Below, in pieces: positions 34,751 to 46,945 of a DNA stretch of 64,000 nt. A program made the translations under genes and the position numbers. Source of the stretch: Gerris lacustris (Eukaryota; Arthropoda; Insecta; Hemiptera; Gerridae); assembly GCA_951217055.1 (NCBI GenBank), contig OX578281.1, positions 26,819,101-26,883,100 on the forward strand, written 5' to 3'. Position 1 is the stretch's first letter; every line of letters starts with the position of its first letter. Below the pieces are notes generated by a model that was given only the letters and a program-made list of their open reading frames with translations, ran no database searches and was not told the DNA's origin.

Positions 34751-35559
34751 TTATTTCACTATTGTGGATAATTAGTTGAAAGTAGGCCACAGATGGTACA
34801 ATTTGAATTTTGACCGTACAGAAATTTAATATTGAATATAAATACCCCACTTGAAATCCAAACACTCTTATTTCACTCCAATCTTATTTGACAATTTATC
34901 CTATAATAGGATGTTAGGAAAGTATGAGCCAAAAAACTTGTCAGACTATTTTTCAACATTATATTTTTTTTAGCCTTTTCAAAAATACTAATCTTAATTT
35001 TTCTAATAATCTACTGTGCGCATTCAATTGACAGTAATAGCTTTTAATATCAATAGTAATTTGAATCATAATGCAACAAGTCTATTATCAAATTTCATCA
35101 TTATTAGAGTAACCCTAGTAATTGCCAATAATTGGTAATAGAATGCTCTAATTGGTTTGTTGATAATGAACAATTAACCCTTATAGTGGAAATAATTTGT
35201 TTTCCTCCAATTTTCTCTGTTATCTTCTATCTTCAAGTCACCATTTTTATATTTGGTCCTATGCATTTTTCTCGTACCTCAATCGGCTGTACCTTAAATA
35301 GAGCTAGATTTGTTTTATTATTTCTAATTTTTGATTTAAAACTCTCATATTGTCCGCAATTGTTGACAGATTTCATTTCTGACTCAAATCTTATACTAAT
35401 ACTTTTTAAATTTGGTGCTTGTTAATTTATAAGTTCGTCTAATTTGTTGAGAACATGAGAGTAAACCTTTTCCGACTGCCACGTGAGCACTTTCTTTAAG
35501 TTTGTTATTGCGTTGTATATCACTTGAAAGACCTAAATTTGTATTAAGGGTCATCTTAT
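34751..35559. other. Non-coding sequence, nothing recognised
   Basis: The frame at 35132-35425 lacks any recognisable domain. Confidence 0.4.
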
Positions 35560-35870
35560 TTGTTATTTTTTTTTAAAAAATGGTACATGTACTTTTGTAC
35601 CTTTTTTATGTTTGTTGCAGTTTAAAGGCGTTAAAATATTTATTTTTAATAATTTCATTTATTTATATGTATTCATTAAGTTATTCATTGCCTTATTGGT
35701 CAGTTTTTTTATTGCATTTAAATTTTGGTTCACAGGGGTACAGGCTTACAAAAGTCAAAATACACGGATTCTATCATGGTGTAATACAGATGAAAAGCTT
35801 TAAGACAGTAATTGATGCTATGTACATACTTCTATTTTAAGGGGGTAAGATTGGATAAACTGGTGTTTTT
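35560..35870 (+). repeat. Helitron internal-module fragment
   Basis: TTTTGGTTCACAGGGGTACA, GAAAAGCTTTAAGACAGTAA and TTTTAAGGGGGTAAGATTGG parallel the module repeated inside the 7763 Helitron. No Helitron termini are present. Confidence 0.55.
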
Positions 35871-36744
35871 TTGAATTGGCTTTTATGTGTTTAGGTAAAA
35901 TAGAAAACGTATTAATACATTTTTACTACTTTTATCGAGACATTTGCATCGATACCACATTTGTATATAGTCTATTTATTTTAGTTTTTACTCTTTCGAT
36001 GAAAAATATTACAAGGAGGTATGGCACATTTTTGGAAAAACAGAAAAATCATCCGATATTTATTACATTTATCTTGCATTCAAATAGCTTAGTAACAATT
36101 TGAAAATATAATTTATATTTATTCTCTTCAGATTATAGTTTCCAAGAAAAAATCAATAAATGTTAAAAAAATTCAAAATTTGCCAACTTTGAACGAGCAT
36201 AACTCGGGCTTAATAAGTCTTCTTTTTTGTTCTCCCATCCCCTCCACCGGTACACCATCCCTATGAACCATGACAATCTCTTATACACCCTATTTATTGA
36301 ACTTCTCTGGTATAATTTCCTTAAGGACCACGTACACCCTTTCCAAATCAGAACAGGACCATCTTTAAATTTCTTGTATATACCCTTGATAAACTATACC
36401 TAGGGGCCGTTTGCCTCTTTCAAAAGAAAACTATTAAAACAATTTTTAAAATTATCGATTACAAGGCTAAAAGTAGCAGAATCTTTTCTAGATTATTACA
36501 TTATTTAATACAAGACACCTAGCAAACATAAAGAGTAATAATAACTCCCCAGATGCAATTCCACAACCTCCTATACAATTACCAGCTCTTGTAAAAGTAC
36601 TTGGGCTATACAATTATCTGGCATTATGTACCAGGCTTCTTGACGACCACAGGTTTTCCGTAGGCCAGCCGAGCCCAGCGAGTCTAATATATAAAATCCA
36701 TATACCACTAAATAACTGAAAAAAAAATATTGGCACTTAAGGAA
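35871..36744. other. Non-coding sequence, nothing recognised
   Basis: Contains a C-rich patch (36230-36420). No supported gene. Confidence 0.4.
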
Positions 36745-36933
36745 ATATTGTACAAACCAAAGTGCGCAAAAAGTTGAAATTAATATGGGACTAACAATGA
36801 GCTAATCGAACAAAAATCTTTTTAGATTTTTGGTTAGAAAAAAAAGTTGAAAGACCGACAGACAAACACGAGACCGAAAATGTTCCGGGTATCTAAAACA
36901 GATTTTTTTTCTGGAATTATTGAATTCAGAGGA
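36745..36933 (+). repeat. Family A copy, left part (split)
   Basis: GTGCGCAAAAAGTTGAAATT, AATATGGGACTAACAATGAG and GACCGACAGACAAACACGAG, then GGAATTATTGAATTCAGAGG. It is cut by family F, and its 3' end resumes at 37546. Confidence 0.7.
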
Positions 36934-37541
36934 AAAAATCGGTCCAAGACAACTCAGACAAACTTTCTCATATATTATACGAGTTTATAATTACTTAGTC
37001 CAGTGTTTTCCATTGATAAGTTCTCGAGTTCGAAGGCACATTTAATTATTATTGAACATTTTATCGACATTTATAATAAAAATAACTTCTCCTCGGCAGG
37101 GAATCGAACCCAGCCTCACTTCGTCCGCCCTTGAAAGCTCAGTCATTAGATTTTTCCCGTGAAAAAGGCTTATATCGTTAAATTCGTATTTAAATGGACT
37201 ACATTTTAGAATTTGTTAATCAAAATCGTCGGAACCGTTTTTAGTTTCGAAAATAATTTGTTTTTCACGTCTTTTCAGAGTTTTTTCGGGGTAGCGCTTC
37301 TAAATTAGGAGCTAAAATTCATTTCTCGTTTTCACCTCGTGGTTTGATTTTTCTGAACATGTATGCCAAATTTCGACACAATCGGCCCAGTAGTTTGTCC
37401 TGAACGCGTCTGCACAGACGACAGACAGGCATTTTTTAAAAACCATTCTTTTTGGACTCGCAAGACGTATAAATCCATCAAAATCTCAAAATCGAATTTT
37501 TGCGCTGTCACAATACCTTCTCTTTATATGAGAAAGTAATA
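36934..37541 (+). mobile_element. Family F element, copy 1, nested in family A
   Basis: About 605 bp, colinear with 48849-49457. It starts ATCGGTCC(A/G)AGACAACTCA, then CTTTCTCATAT, and ends ATATGAGAAAGTA. The sub-terminal ACTTTCTCATATA is inverted at the right end, giving a short TIR. It contains GGGAATCGAACCC (a reversed tRNA B-box-like string) and CAGACGACAGACAGGCA. No coding frame, so it is non-autonomous. Confidence 0.75.
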
Positions 37542-37545
37542 AAAA

Positions 37546-37605
37546 GTCGTTCTTCAGAATAACCACAAGGGTTCTTCTACCTTCGGTAAACTCGGAAGCC
37601 AAAGC
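37546..37605 (+). repeat. Family A copy, right part (split)
   Basis: TCGTTCTTCAGAATAACCAC then CTACCTTCGGTAAACTCGGA, the family A 3' end, resuming after the family F insertion. Confidence 0.7.
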
Positions 37606-37871
37606 TTTTAAATAATGCATTTTTTAAAAAATAGAAAAATATATCTAAGCGCATAAATTGTGAAAGTTTCAGTAATATATCACTTGGGTGAAATTTATTA
37701 AATTTAAAACCTGATTTGAATTGTAAGAATCTAAATACTCTTTCTGTCTTCTAATAATACCTAAGCTTGTTTTGCGAAACGACGTTATGTATTATGCATT
37801 TTGCACACGAGAAAAATGTAACTTAAAATTTATTTATTCTTTGACTGCTGGCATTGTGAATAATATATATT

Positions 37872-39332
37872 AGGTTTGTTCCAACAGCCAATTCCAGAAC
37901 GGTTCTAGAACCAGTTCAGGATTTTTTAATGCGCATGCGTCTATGAGGACTGGTTCAGAACTGATTCAAAAAGAGGAGCCTGTTGGAACGATTTTAGAAC
38001 TCTTTCAGAACTGCAACCTTCATGTTACCTCTCTTTATCTTGTTTTTATTTTCCTCTTCGATCTCTCCACTTGTTTTGTTTATGTTCACACAGAAATGGA
38101 TTACTTAGTGAACATATTCTATTGTTAAACTCAACAAAGTTTATAAGAATGCACATTAGGGCAAATCGTTTTTAAAGTTACAAATTTATCACACTGTCAT
38201 TTCTGAATGATTAAATTTCGGTCTCACATTTGGGATTCGTCAGGCTCGTTACAATCCTGTCTTTTAGTTCCAGTTGCCTATTAAAAATTTGTTTGTATAA
38301 ATTATAATTTTTTTTAAACATTAACTGTTAAATCATATAAAAAGTACCGGTGTGGAAATCTCACACATGACTTCCATGAAATGATGTGTAGTCAATACGC
38401 GATCAAGAGAGAACTCAGAATTTACACCCATTTTCATGGAAGTAAAAACATTAAAATGCCCATATCTCCAAAACCGCTTGTGCCCAAAAAGTATAGGTAC
38501 AATCTACCAAATAGGACACATAATATATACCCAAACAAAATATGAATCAAATAATGTCTACTGAAGTTATCGCCAACAGACCTATTTCGTGCTTAAGTGA
38601 CTACAGCTCCAGTCGTGAGCTACGATGTTTGGGTTTGTCGCCATCAGTTTTTCCGACAAAAGTTGAAAAAAATGCCGCAGACCACATCTCAATACGATAT
38701 ATCTTGAAGCGATATGTTATTAAAGGTTTAGTTACATACGAACGTACATACACAGACGTATATGAAACGGATTTTAATGATATCCCCGGGTTCGTAAGAC
38801 CCCTCCTTCACAGAGATCTCGGAATCAAGTTTCGGATTATAAAATGTGAATTTTATCTTGGCTTATTAAAAATATACCCTCATTATAAGAAAAGGTCAAC
38901 CACACATTAAGAAATATTTACAAATAAAGGGTTCAAAACTACAAAAAAGAAAATTATAAGAACAAAATACATAATACGTAAAGAAGAAAGAAGTAGTATA
39001 ATATATTAACTGTAAAGAGAGAAACAAAACACGCTAGGAAAAAGAATTTTCAAAAAAAAAGAAACGAAAACAAATGTTAGGTTATAGTTGAACTAGTTCT
39101 CTTGAACTAGTTCTCTTTTAGTTTCTCCTTGAAGTAGTTCTCGTCGAGTTCCTGCTTCAGTCCGGGAACTGTTTTCTCGGTTCTAGGACTGTCTCAGAAC
39201 CGTTGGTCTTTCTGTTGGAACACGGGACTAAAAGTTCCAGAACCGTCCGAGAAGCGTGTAGGAACGGTCTTTCGATACTGCGCATGCTCCCGGCAGTTCT
39301 AGAACCGTCCGAGGCTCTGTTGGAACAAACCT
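37872..39332. mobile_element. Repeat G: 1.46-kb TIR element
   Basis: The left end, AGGTTTGTTCCAACAGCCAA, and right end, read inwards, AGGTTTGTTCCAACAGAGCC, are inverted. Both arms continue with GGACGGTTCTAGAAC or GAACGGTTCTAGAAC and GCGCATGCG. ATT flanks both ends and may be a 3-bp target duplication. The interior includes a GAACTAGTTCTCTTGAACTA cluster near 39090. A 122-codon frame (38542-38910) carries no transposase motif that I can recognise and may be a nested repeat. Confidence 0.7.
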
Positions 39333-39429
39333 ATTATAAAGTTTACCGGAAACACCCAAATCAGTTAAAACAAAAATTTCCTAGTTTCGATCTCAACAGC
39401 CTTCCTTACCACCCTGCTGTGATACCGGT

Positions 39430-39690
39430 TGACAGGTGCATTAAGTTGACAGGTGATTTAAGCAATCTTCCGGTTTGCCCACTGTAGTTTTTTCCGCAAC
39501 TGCAAGGGATATGGTATAGGTATACCGCAAGTTTTAAGATGAAGATGATCTTTTGGCGATTTCAGGAGGCTTCTGGTGGTCATGTAAGCGTTAAAAGTGG
39601 TCCCGATGCCGTGTTTTCGGAGAATTTTGCTTATCTTATCAGTCGTAACTTCGACGTATGGGATAAGTGGTTCGCAGGGCTGGTACCGAA
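39430..39690 (-). pseudogene. Penelope-like element GIY-YIG endonuclease remnant
   Basis: Penelope-like retroelements carry a C-terminal GIY-YIG nuclease. On the minus strand from about 39667: IPYVEVTTDKISKILRKHGI, then FNAYMTTRSLLKSPKDHLHL and KT, typical of the linker before the nuclease. After a one-base frameshift comes VYLYHIPCSCGKNYSGQTGR, the IPCSCGKxYIGQTGR block. The shift falls at the GIY position and YIG is YSG here, so it is inactive. Reverse transcriptase sequence was not found upstream. Confidence 0.75.
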
Positions 39691-40490
39691 GTGCGCCAGC
39701 CCCCCTTAGGATTAGAAAAAGGTTACGGTCGAAGTGCGCCAGCCTCTTAGTCTAAAGAGTTTGAAGGGTGAAGCCAGGTAAGCCCGGGTTATCCCTTCTT
39801 GCACCCTTTCTAAACCCAAAGAACTTTGGAATTGGAAATCGGAATCCAACAAACCACAAAATTAAGGAACAAGTTGAAATATATCACTACCGAATGGATT
39901 ATAGCAGTTCTGTTATCTTTATCTGTGCCTGTATACTAAATATTGATAGGGCATGAGCTTCTTAACGGGTCAGTAACATAGGCTTATTAAAAGCGGAAGG
40001 ATGAAGGAATGGGATTACTTACCTGTGGATCCTTAGCTTGGAATGGGATAAATCCTTTATTTTTAAAGAACTATACATAATCTTTCATGGAAAATTGCAA
40101 AAACTTAATAAATATTTACTGGATAGAATACAATGGATAGAATATTTACTGGATACTGGAATAGAAGCCGCTTTCCTTTGAACAAGCTTTCCGTTCAGGA
40201 AATGGATTTTGTTCTTACGAGAACATTCTACAGATTTATGCAAATTTCTATGGACTGAGATTTGCTAATGATCGCCATACCACTCTGAGCTGTTTGTTAA
40301 AAGTAATTTCCAACTGCTTTATATTGAGTATATAGGAATATTGACCACGATTAGTCCTAAAGAGGGTCCGAGGAGGGCGGAATACCTGTTTCAATAGGTG
40401 AGATTAACCCGGCGCACTTCGACCGTACCCTTCAAAAAGGGGCTGGCGCACTTCCACCGTGACCCGACCTTTCCCGGCGCACTTGGTGTA
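39686..40490. repeat. Inverted cluster of GCGCACTTCGACCGT motifs
   Basis: Left: CGAAGTGCGCCAGCC at about 39684 and GGTCGAAGTGCGCCAGCC at about 39728. Right: GGCGCACTTCGACCGTAC at about 40411, GGCTGGCGCACTTCCACC at about 40441, and CCGGCGCACTT at about 40474. The two clusters are inverted about 0.7 kb apart, suggesting TIRs with sub-terminal repeats. Confidence 0.55.
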
Positions 40491-43043
40491 CAGCCGTTCG
40501 CAGGTCTTCCATCCTTTCTGATCGGGAGCGGTCCTCGATGGTCTCTTTACGACGGATGGTCCTCAGAGCCATCGGTAATGCCTCCTTTCTTAAAGCCATG
40601 AATGGCTTTAACTCCACACTTAACTGAAACTCCTCTCCTAACCTCACTTCTTCACAAGACAAAAATTTCCTACAATAAAGGAAAAACAAAAAAACTTAAA
40701 AATAGGAGTCCCAACTACTCCACAAAAATAAGAAAACCTGAAAAGAAAATCCAACTCGACAGGAATATTTTCCCTAAACAAATACTTCATAAATTAATTG
40801 ACCGTAGCCCTTCGGAGCCCCTTTTGAACTCGGACTTACCTAATACATTACATTAAAATTTAAATAAAAATTTACACCATGTAAAATTACCAAACAACTT
40901 ATTCAATTGTTACAATATATGTCTGAACATGTAAACATCAAATTATTACGTGAGGAAACTTCGACTAATTTTTGAAGTCACAATATTGAATACTTAGAGA
41001 TTGCTATAGAACGCTGGTATAGCAACAATATTAATTACTTTGAAATTAAAAAGTTAATAACATTTGTTGTTCTACGACTCTTAATAATCTATAATTCGCA
41101 AGTGTAACTGCCTCGCAGCCTGCTCACCGAATGGAAAGAGATGGTGCCGGGTTGAAGCGTAGCTCAACATAAAAAAAGTAAAGCAAGAGGAAATGATTAG
41201 TCGCATGAAAGTATAGTGATATATGACTTTACGGAAAGTTTAAAGCTAGTTTCAACTTAACTTTAGTTTTTTAAATATCACCTCCGTCTCTTTGAAAAGT
41301 TTAAAACAGTCAGTATTTTATGCATTATGCAATGCATTTTAACGAAATAAAAAAAAAAAGTTTTGAAAATATCTCTTTATTCTAAAGTTCAGGCTGCAAA
41401 CTTTCCTTTTATATAAAAAAGAGAAAAATAGTAGTAGTTATGTGTTTTAAAGATTAAAGCGACACCTTTGGCAATATGTCAAAGTTGGGCACAAAGCCGT
41501 CTGAGTTTGTTTGGAAAATAGCAAGGCAAAGTAAAAACCAAGTGAAGGCTAAAAGAATAGAGTGATGTGGCTAGCTCCATATAAAACTCTGCCCCACAAT
41601 AAACTCAGGAAATATTCGATTTTCTCCGCTATAAGCATAAACATGTTAGGGCAGACTCGGGGCGCAGCAATAGACAGCTTTATGTTTCCCATTGAAATTT
41701 AATGCATTTAACCTAGGTTCTCTCTCCCTACTAACCATAACCTACCACTATGTGTTAGAGCGTACACCCCCACCCCTACTTTTCTTTTATGATCCTGCAT
41801 TTGACCTCATATCAAATAAATGTTTGCATATATTATATATATCTATGCACTCATAATAAAATGTCCCTCGGGATAGTTTTCTACCATCTCTCCAGAAATT
41901 TAATTTTAAAACATGAATGTACAGTATACAGCAACAAATTAAAATAATTTTTGTAAAATAAATGTATAAAAGAGACACCCAAATAAATACTTCATCATTA
42001 TTTGGGAGTACAAGGATATGGTCATCAAACCATACATGTATTTAATAATTTAGATTTCCCAGAATTGACGAATTAGTAATTAAACGGTTCAACAAAGTCC
42101 AAATAAATTTAAATCTAATTACATCAATTTATTATTTCAAAAATTTAAGAAAAGTGACTAAGCAAACATTTTTCTTTGGTCTAATGTAATTTCTTATCTT
42201 CTAAAAAAATGTATGTCAGTAAAAGGTTGCTGGAAAAGTTATAAGGAAGCTGTTTGATGTGTCAATTTGAACCAGAGAGAGGTGAAAATCCGATTTTCTT
42301 GTCGGAAAAACACAAACGAAAATATATTTTAAAAGTAAAAATGTGTCTTGGCTTCATCTCATTACAGTTTTTATAAAAACGAGTTTTTTTTTCTTTTTAT
42401 TGTTTTCGGTTTTTCTTTAACATATAGTAAATAAAGTCATTTTATAACATCTCTTTTGTGAAAATCATGACTTCTAAAGGTAGAATATATATATATACAC
42501 ACACATAAACACAGGAAGAAATGAATTAGCAACCGTTCAAATATTAGATTAGAATAGAATTAGTCGGTTTTTCATCAAATCAACAAGAGTTTTCCCAACT
42601 AGTTTCGTAAAATTTATTTTCTTCCAGAAGGGAGAAAACATTAACTTTCCACCCTAGTTTATAAGGAGGAAAGGATCCCATTACAGCCTAGTTGTGAAAA
42701 TCGTGGCGGAAAGTAAAAATCGTGGTGGAAAGTAACAGTAGAGCCAACATATTTTTTACAAACATCAGTGTTGCTTGTTTTATAACTAGTTGCAGTTTTG
42801 TTTAACTGAGTTTAAACAAGACTTACAGAAAAGAGGTAGGTTACGTTACGTCTAATCAGGTTATATTTATGTTTTTGATTTCTCGTATTTTAGAAATAAA
42901 CACAAATAAATTAAAAAAATATTATTAGTATTTTTTTAGTATTAATAAAAATTTGAATTATTATTTTAGTTACATAGTTATAGAAAGTTATGGAAATCAA
43001 AGAAACATAGTTGGAATTGATAAATTGTGTATATTTAATTTTA
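40491..43043. other. Mostly non-coding sequence
   Basis: A GC-richer patch at 40490-40660 carries a minus-strand 85-codon frame (MALRTIRRKETIEDRSRSER region) of no recognised family. A weak tRNA-like string (GTGCCGGGTTGAAGC) is at about 41142. Otherwise nothing is supported. Confidence 0.4.
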
Positions 43044-43044
43044 A

Positions 43045-43046
<2 letters not shown>

Positions 43047-43071
<25 letters not shown>
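43047..43071. repeat. Poly-T tract
   Basis: About 25 consecutive T within a longer T-rich run. Confidence 0.9.
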
Positions 43072-43075
<4 letters not shown>

Positions 43076-43139
43076 AGTAAAAAAACAAAATCAGTAGATA
43101 AATCGAAATCTCAGGTTTTATTTGTGTTGTTTTTCTCCC

Positions 43140-43345
43140 TTCTAGAGGAAATATCTTGTACGTACCAGGGAGCAAAAAGTCATAGTCCCCTTGCTATAAT
43201 TAGCTCCCTCGGGATTAAACTTCATGGCTCCGCTGCGCCTCAGGAATCAACTAAATAACTCCCTCGGCTACGCCTCAGGAACCAACAAAAACGCTCAAGG
43301 AGTAATGACTTTGTTTCCTCCCTTGGTGCGTTAATAACTATTTTA
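43140..43345. repeat. Short repeat cluster (CTCGGCTACGCCTCAGGAAC)
   Basis: GCTCCGCTGCGCCTCAGGAA and CTCGGCTACGCCTCAGGAAC occur about 45 bp apart, flanked by CCAGGGAGCAAAAAGTCATA and the partly inverse GGAGTAATGACTTTGTTTCC. Likely a decayed MITE. Confidence 0.5.
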
Positions 43346-43554
43346 TCCTCAGGATTATGACCTGTAATAGACTATACTAGGTATATCTAAATATAGTGAA
43401 GTTTAAAATAGGTGTGATCAAGGGACTAGATGTTGGAATTATTTTGCAAGAGGAAAGAACTCAAGGTAAGGGACAAAATGGAGTTTTAACATTAATGACC
43501 TGGTAAAAGGGTGTACATCCAAGTTTGGGTAAAACGGTCTAATAAGGCATTACA

Positions 43555-43765
43555 ATAATACTTATATGGGACCAATAATAGAGTAATTATGGCTTTCCAC
43601 CAAACATTTCATTATAATCGGCAAATATTTTGGTTTGCAAAAATTTAACGACAAACAAACAAAGGGACATGGGACCAAAACTTTTCCTTGTTTCTTTGAA
43701 TTTTTGAATTCAGAGAGATAAAAAAATGTTTGTTCTTATGAACGATCACATATTTCGTATCAATC
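43555..43765 (+). repeat. Family A copy
   Basis: TATATGGGACCAATAATAGA, CTTTCCACCAAACATTTCAT, GACATGGGACCAAAAC and GTTCTTATGAACGATCAC, with a decayed tail. Confidence 0.6.
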
Positions 43766-44024
43766 GTAGATAAAAGTATTATATTGAATTAATTTAATAA
43801 GAAAGGTAATTTATTACTTATCATTATGTTAGATAGGTAATCTAATCTAAAAAATTATCAAATAGTGAATGTGTAAGCCAATGAAAACGTCACTTGCTTA
43901 ACATTTAACTTATAACTCATCCTCAGCGGATTGTGCGGTCATGGTCCTGCACAATCTTCTATTTCTTACATTTAACACTTTAAACTAAGATTGTGGATAC
44001 CCCTTATGTGTATAGAGGAACTAA

Positions 44025-44300
44025 CAAGAGTCAATATTTTTTGTATTTAAATTAAAACGATCCGTTAAGCCTGTTGCAGCGGCCGTAATTTTATACTTAG
44101 AAAAATAAGTCAAATTAAGTATATTAATTTAGATAAGTTATTATATTTATTTGAAGACCAACAAATCAAAACAAACATTTTTTTTTTATTGGGATAAATG
44201 AAGCTGCCTCAGCTTAGCAATAACAAATCATTTCGAGGTGAGTCGTCACCGCCGTCGAGATACTACTCTACTACATAAATGATTTCATAATGTATTTTTA
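44025..44300 (-). repeat. Second copy of the possible gypsy LTR block
   Basis: Shares GAAGACCAACAAATCAAAAC, CAGCTTAGCAATAACAAATC, ATTTCGAGGTG and TACATAAATGATT with 27700-27890, without any adjacent integrase, so a solo-LTR-like copy. Confidence 0.4.
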
Positions 44301-45384
44301 AACCAAGATGATTGTTTAAAACAAAATGTGAATGAAATTCTCAACTTAGTCATGATGATTCACAAAAAATAAATACGGATTTTTAAATAAGAGGTGATGT
44401 GTAAATAATATAAAAAATAAAAAAAATGAAAAACAAAACTATAAAAATATGAAAGAAGTAAATGAAAAATAAAGTTTCTTTGAATTTTACCTTCGAAAAT
44501 AAACTTTAAAAAATCTCTAAAAAAAGAAAGATAAAGTATATATATACAATACAAGGAGTTAAATTCCCAAGTGGCTTAAATTTGAAGGGGGGACCAAGTG
44601 CGCAGTGCTACAAAACTAAAAGTGAATTTAGCTGGATTTTTCTCTCTAAAAAAAAAATAAATTGTGGGCTACACTGTTTCGAAAGGAATGAACAAAATTA
44701 AATCCTAGTGTAGTAAAGTTAGGCAAGAGATAGTGAATTTACAGTGTCACCGACCAAAAAACTGTTTTGTTGTTTCTATATTGGAAAAATAGTTAACATT
44801 GAGATGTGCGGTTATAGTTTCGGTAAAAGAGATAGACGATCTAATGTTACCCAACAAAAACTAACTTAAATGTGTATAGGGACATTTTTTATTCTCACTT
44901 TTTACCACGTTTTCCACTAGTAAGAGTATTTAAGTTAGTATTGTGGTCACAGTGTGTGTGTTTTCCGGTGGACTTGTTCAGCTTTTTTAGGAGAAGGGGA
45001 TATTAAAACAGGGTGAAAAGAATAACTCATAATTCCCACGTCGGTGGTTTTTTGAAGGGATTTTTTTTTGAATTGTCTGGCTCAACTCCAGGTGTGCCAA
45101 TACATTCAGGCAAGGTTTAGAGAAAAAGAAAAAATCCCTAAAAAATAAAGAAAGAAAGGAAAAAAAAATCTAGACCACAGAGAAAAAACTGCAAGGGAAG
45201 GGTTGGGTCTCCGTATTATAGAATAGAACGGTCAGTTGAGAATATTCCAGGACCATCCTTACCTCCACTCGTCCATTTATAGTATTATATTGTAGAGTGG
45301 AGGGAGTATACATCCAGTTCGATACAGATAGAGTCCTGCATAAAATATGGACCACAAAGAACCATACAAAACTTTCTATATTAA

Positions 45385-45385
<1 letters not shown>
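44301..45385. other. Non-coding sequence, nothing recognised
   Basis: A-rich with no supported gene. Confidence 0.4.

Positions 45386-45460
<75 letters not shown>
45386..45460. repeat. (TA)n(GT)n compound microsatellite
   Basis: TA to 45424, then GT to about 45460 with one TTT interruption. Confidence 0.93.
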
Positions 45461-45749
45461 ATGTTTGTTATAAAGTGACTTACTATCATTTACTTTTGAG
45501 GAATAGAACTATAACAATGATTGAAAATACCTTTATGAAATTAAGCCGGGTAGCGCCGAGTTCATTTGGAATTTATGTCTGACCTAGTCACCTCAACTTT
45601 TTCTGGAAATCAAGGATCTTTTCACAAAAATTTAGCTCACAATTTGACACATGGTCTGATCAATTTTATTCGATAAAATATTGAAGGTGTTTTCCAGCTT
45701 ACACCTCGGATTTCACAACCCTACAATACACTTAGCTGGCCAATTTATT

Positions 45750-45830
45750 TTGCGAAGTTAAGCAACCAGGAGTTGCATTGTGATGTAAATACTTTAGGAG
45801 GAGATTCTACACTTTAAAATCAGACAAAGT
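45750..45830 (+). repeat. Possible 5S-rRNA-derived fragment
   Basis: CGAAGTTAAGCAAC is identical to the 5S rRNA box A region. TAAATACTTTAGGAGGAGAT follows at roughly the distance of the box C region. The rest of a 5S gene is absent, so this is at most a 5S-derived SINE or chance. Confidence 0.2.
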
Positions 45831-46414
45831 TTTCGAGCAGACAATATCTTTTTCTCGACCTCTTCTGAAGTAAGCATTGAAAGAATTTTAAAAAAATGTT
45901 TAATTTATCTTTAAAAACATTTGATAACTGAAAAACAATACCGCTGGGAGATGGTGTAGGCACACTATTTTTAAGAGCAGCTTATTTCTAGAGAAAATAA
46001 TATAGTTAATAATACACAGATTCAATTCAGCCCTTCGTTTGAAAATGAAATATTATTATTTTTTTAAAACAAAATTAGGAAAAATGTGAGCTATTATACC
46101 TCAAAAACCAATAAAAGATTACAGTGCAAGGTTTACAAATGTTGGCGCATTTAGTAAGCTTTAATGGTATGCTTATTAATCTGAAATATTCCTATTTTAA
46201 GCAACCGATTAAAATTTAAATAAAGGAGACCTAAACCACAGCTGGGGTTCCCAAAACCTGCCCTATAAGATAGGGATGGTTTTCGGAAAATCCCTTATAA
46301 ATGTGTAAAGGGTACTTGAGTTCTATGTTTTCTATGATTAAATTTGGCCCTCCTAAAGTAATTAATACACGAGGCAGAACACCCAGTACAAAATACGTGA
46401 AAGTAGTAACCAAT
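45831..46414. other. Non-coding sequence, nothing recognised
   Basis: No supported features. Confidence 0.4.
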
Positions 46415-46500
46415 CTGCCAATTAGTGTGGCGCATAGCTTCCTTTCGTTTATAGCACACTTTAATTATGTATTCCCCTCCCCCCCCCCCATTTTTTATAT
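46415..46500 (+). repeat. Repeat E copy with C-run
   Basis: TTAGTGTGGCGCATAGCTTC, TAGCACACTTTAATTATG and a C-run near 46480-46490, parallel to 17140-17290. Confidence 0.5.
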
Positions 46501-46639
46501 CTGACAAAATTGTTTGATATATTTGTTACGCTGATGATTGTAATAAATATTGGATACTTTGCTAATCTCCAATTTCCTCTTAATCAGATAAGTACTATTA
46601 AAGATATAAGTGTTAAAAGAAGTTCTAAAATGTAGAGTC

Positions 46640-46945
46640 AAAAAAAGTTTGTGTGCATGTAGAAGAGAAACAACAAACAACAATGAGTGCAAAGGTTTAA
46701 AATAATATAGCTAACAACGGGCTAAATATAACCTACCATCCAAATTCCATTAAAATCGGATAGCTTTAAGGATATGAAGTTCACAAAAACGTCGATCGTC
46801 ACGTGCGCAAAAAAGTTTCGTAATGTCTGAAACAGATTTCTGTTTAGGAATTTTCAATTCGGAGACATTGACAAGAACAAAAGTTCGTTCTTTAGAACGA
46901 ACGTAGACCTGCCGTTACCTTCGGAATGATCGGCAACAATTACAT
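46640..46945 (+). repeat. Family A copy
   Basis: GTGTGCATGTAGAAGAGAAA, ACCTACCATCCAAATTCCAT, GTCTGAAACAGATTTCTGTT, the palindromic GTTCGTTCTTTAGAACGAAC, and GTTACCTTCGGAATGATCGG. Confidence 0.7.

Noticed and set aside
38542..38910. 122-codon frame as a possible transposase in repeat G
   Set aside because: No DDE/D signature, zinc-binding or helix-turn-helix pattern is visible, and the DNA resembles a non-coding dispersed repeat.
45750..45830. Functional 5S rRNA gene
   Set aside because: Only the box A word is intact. The ends, helices and terminator are absent.
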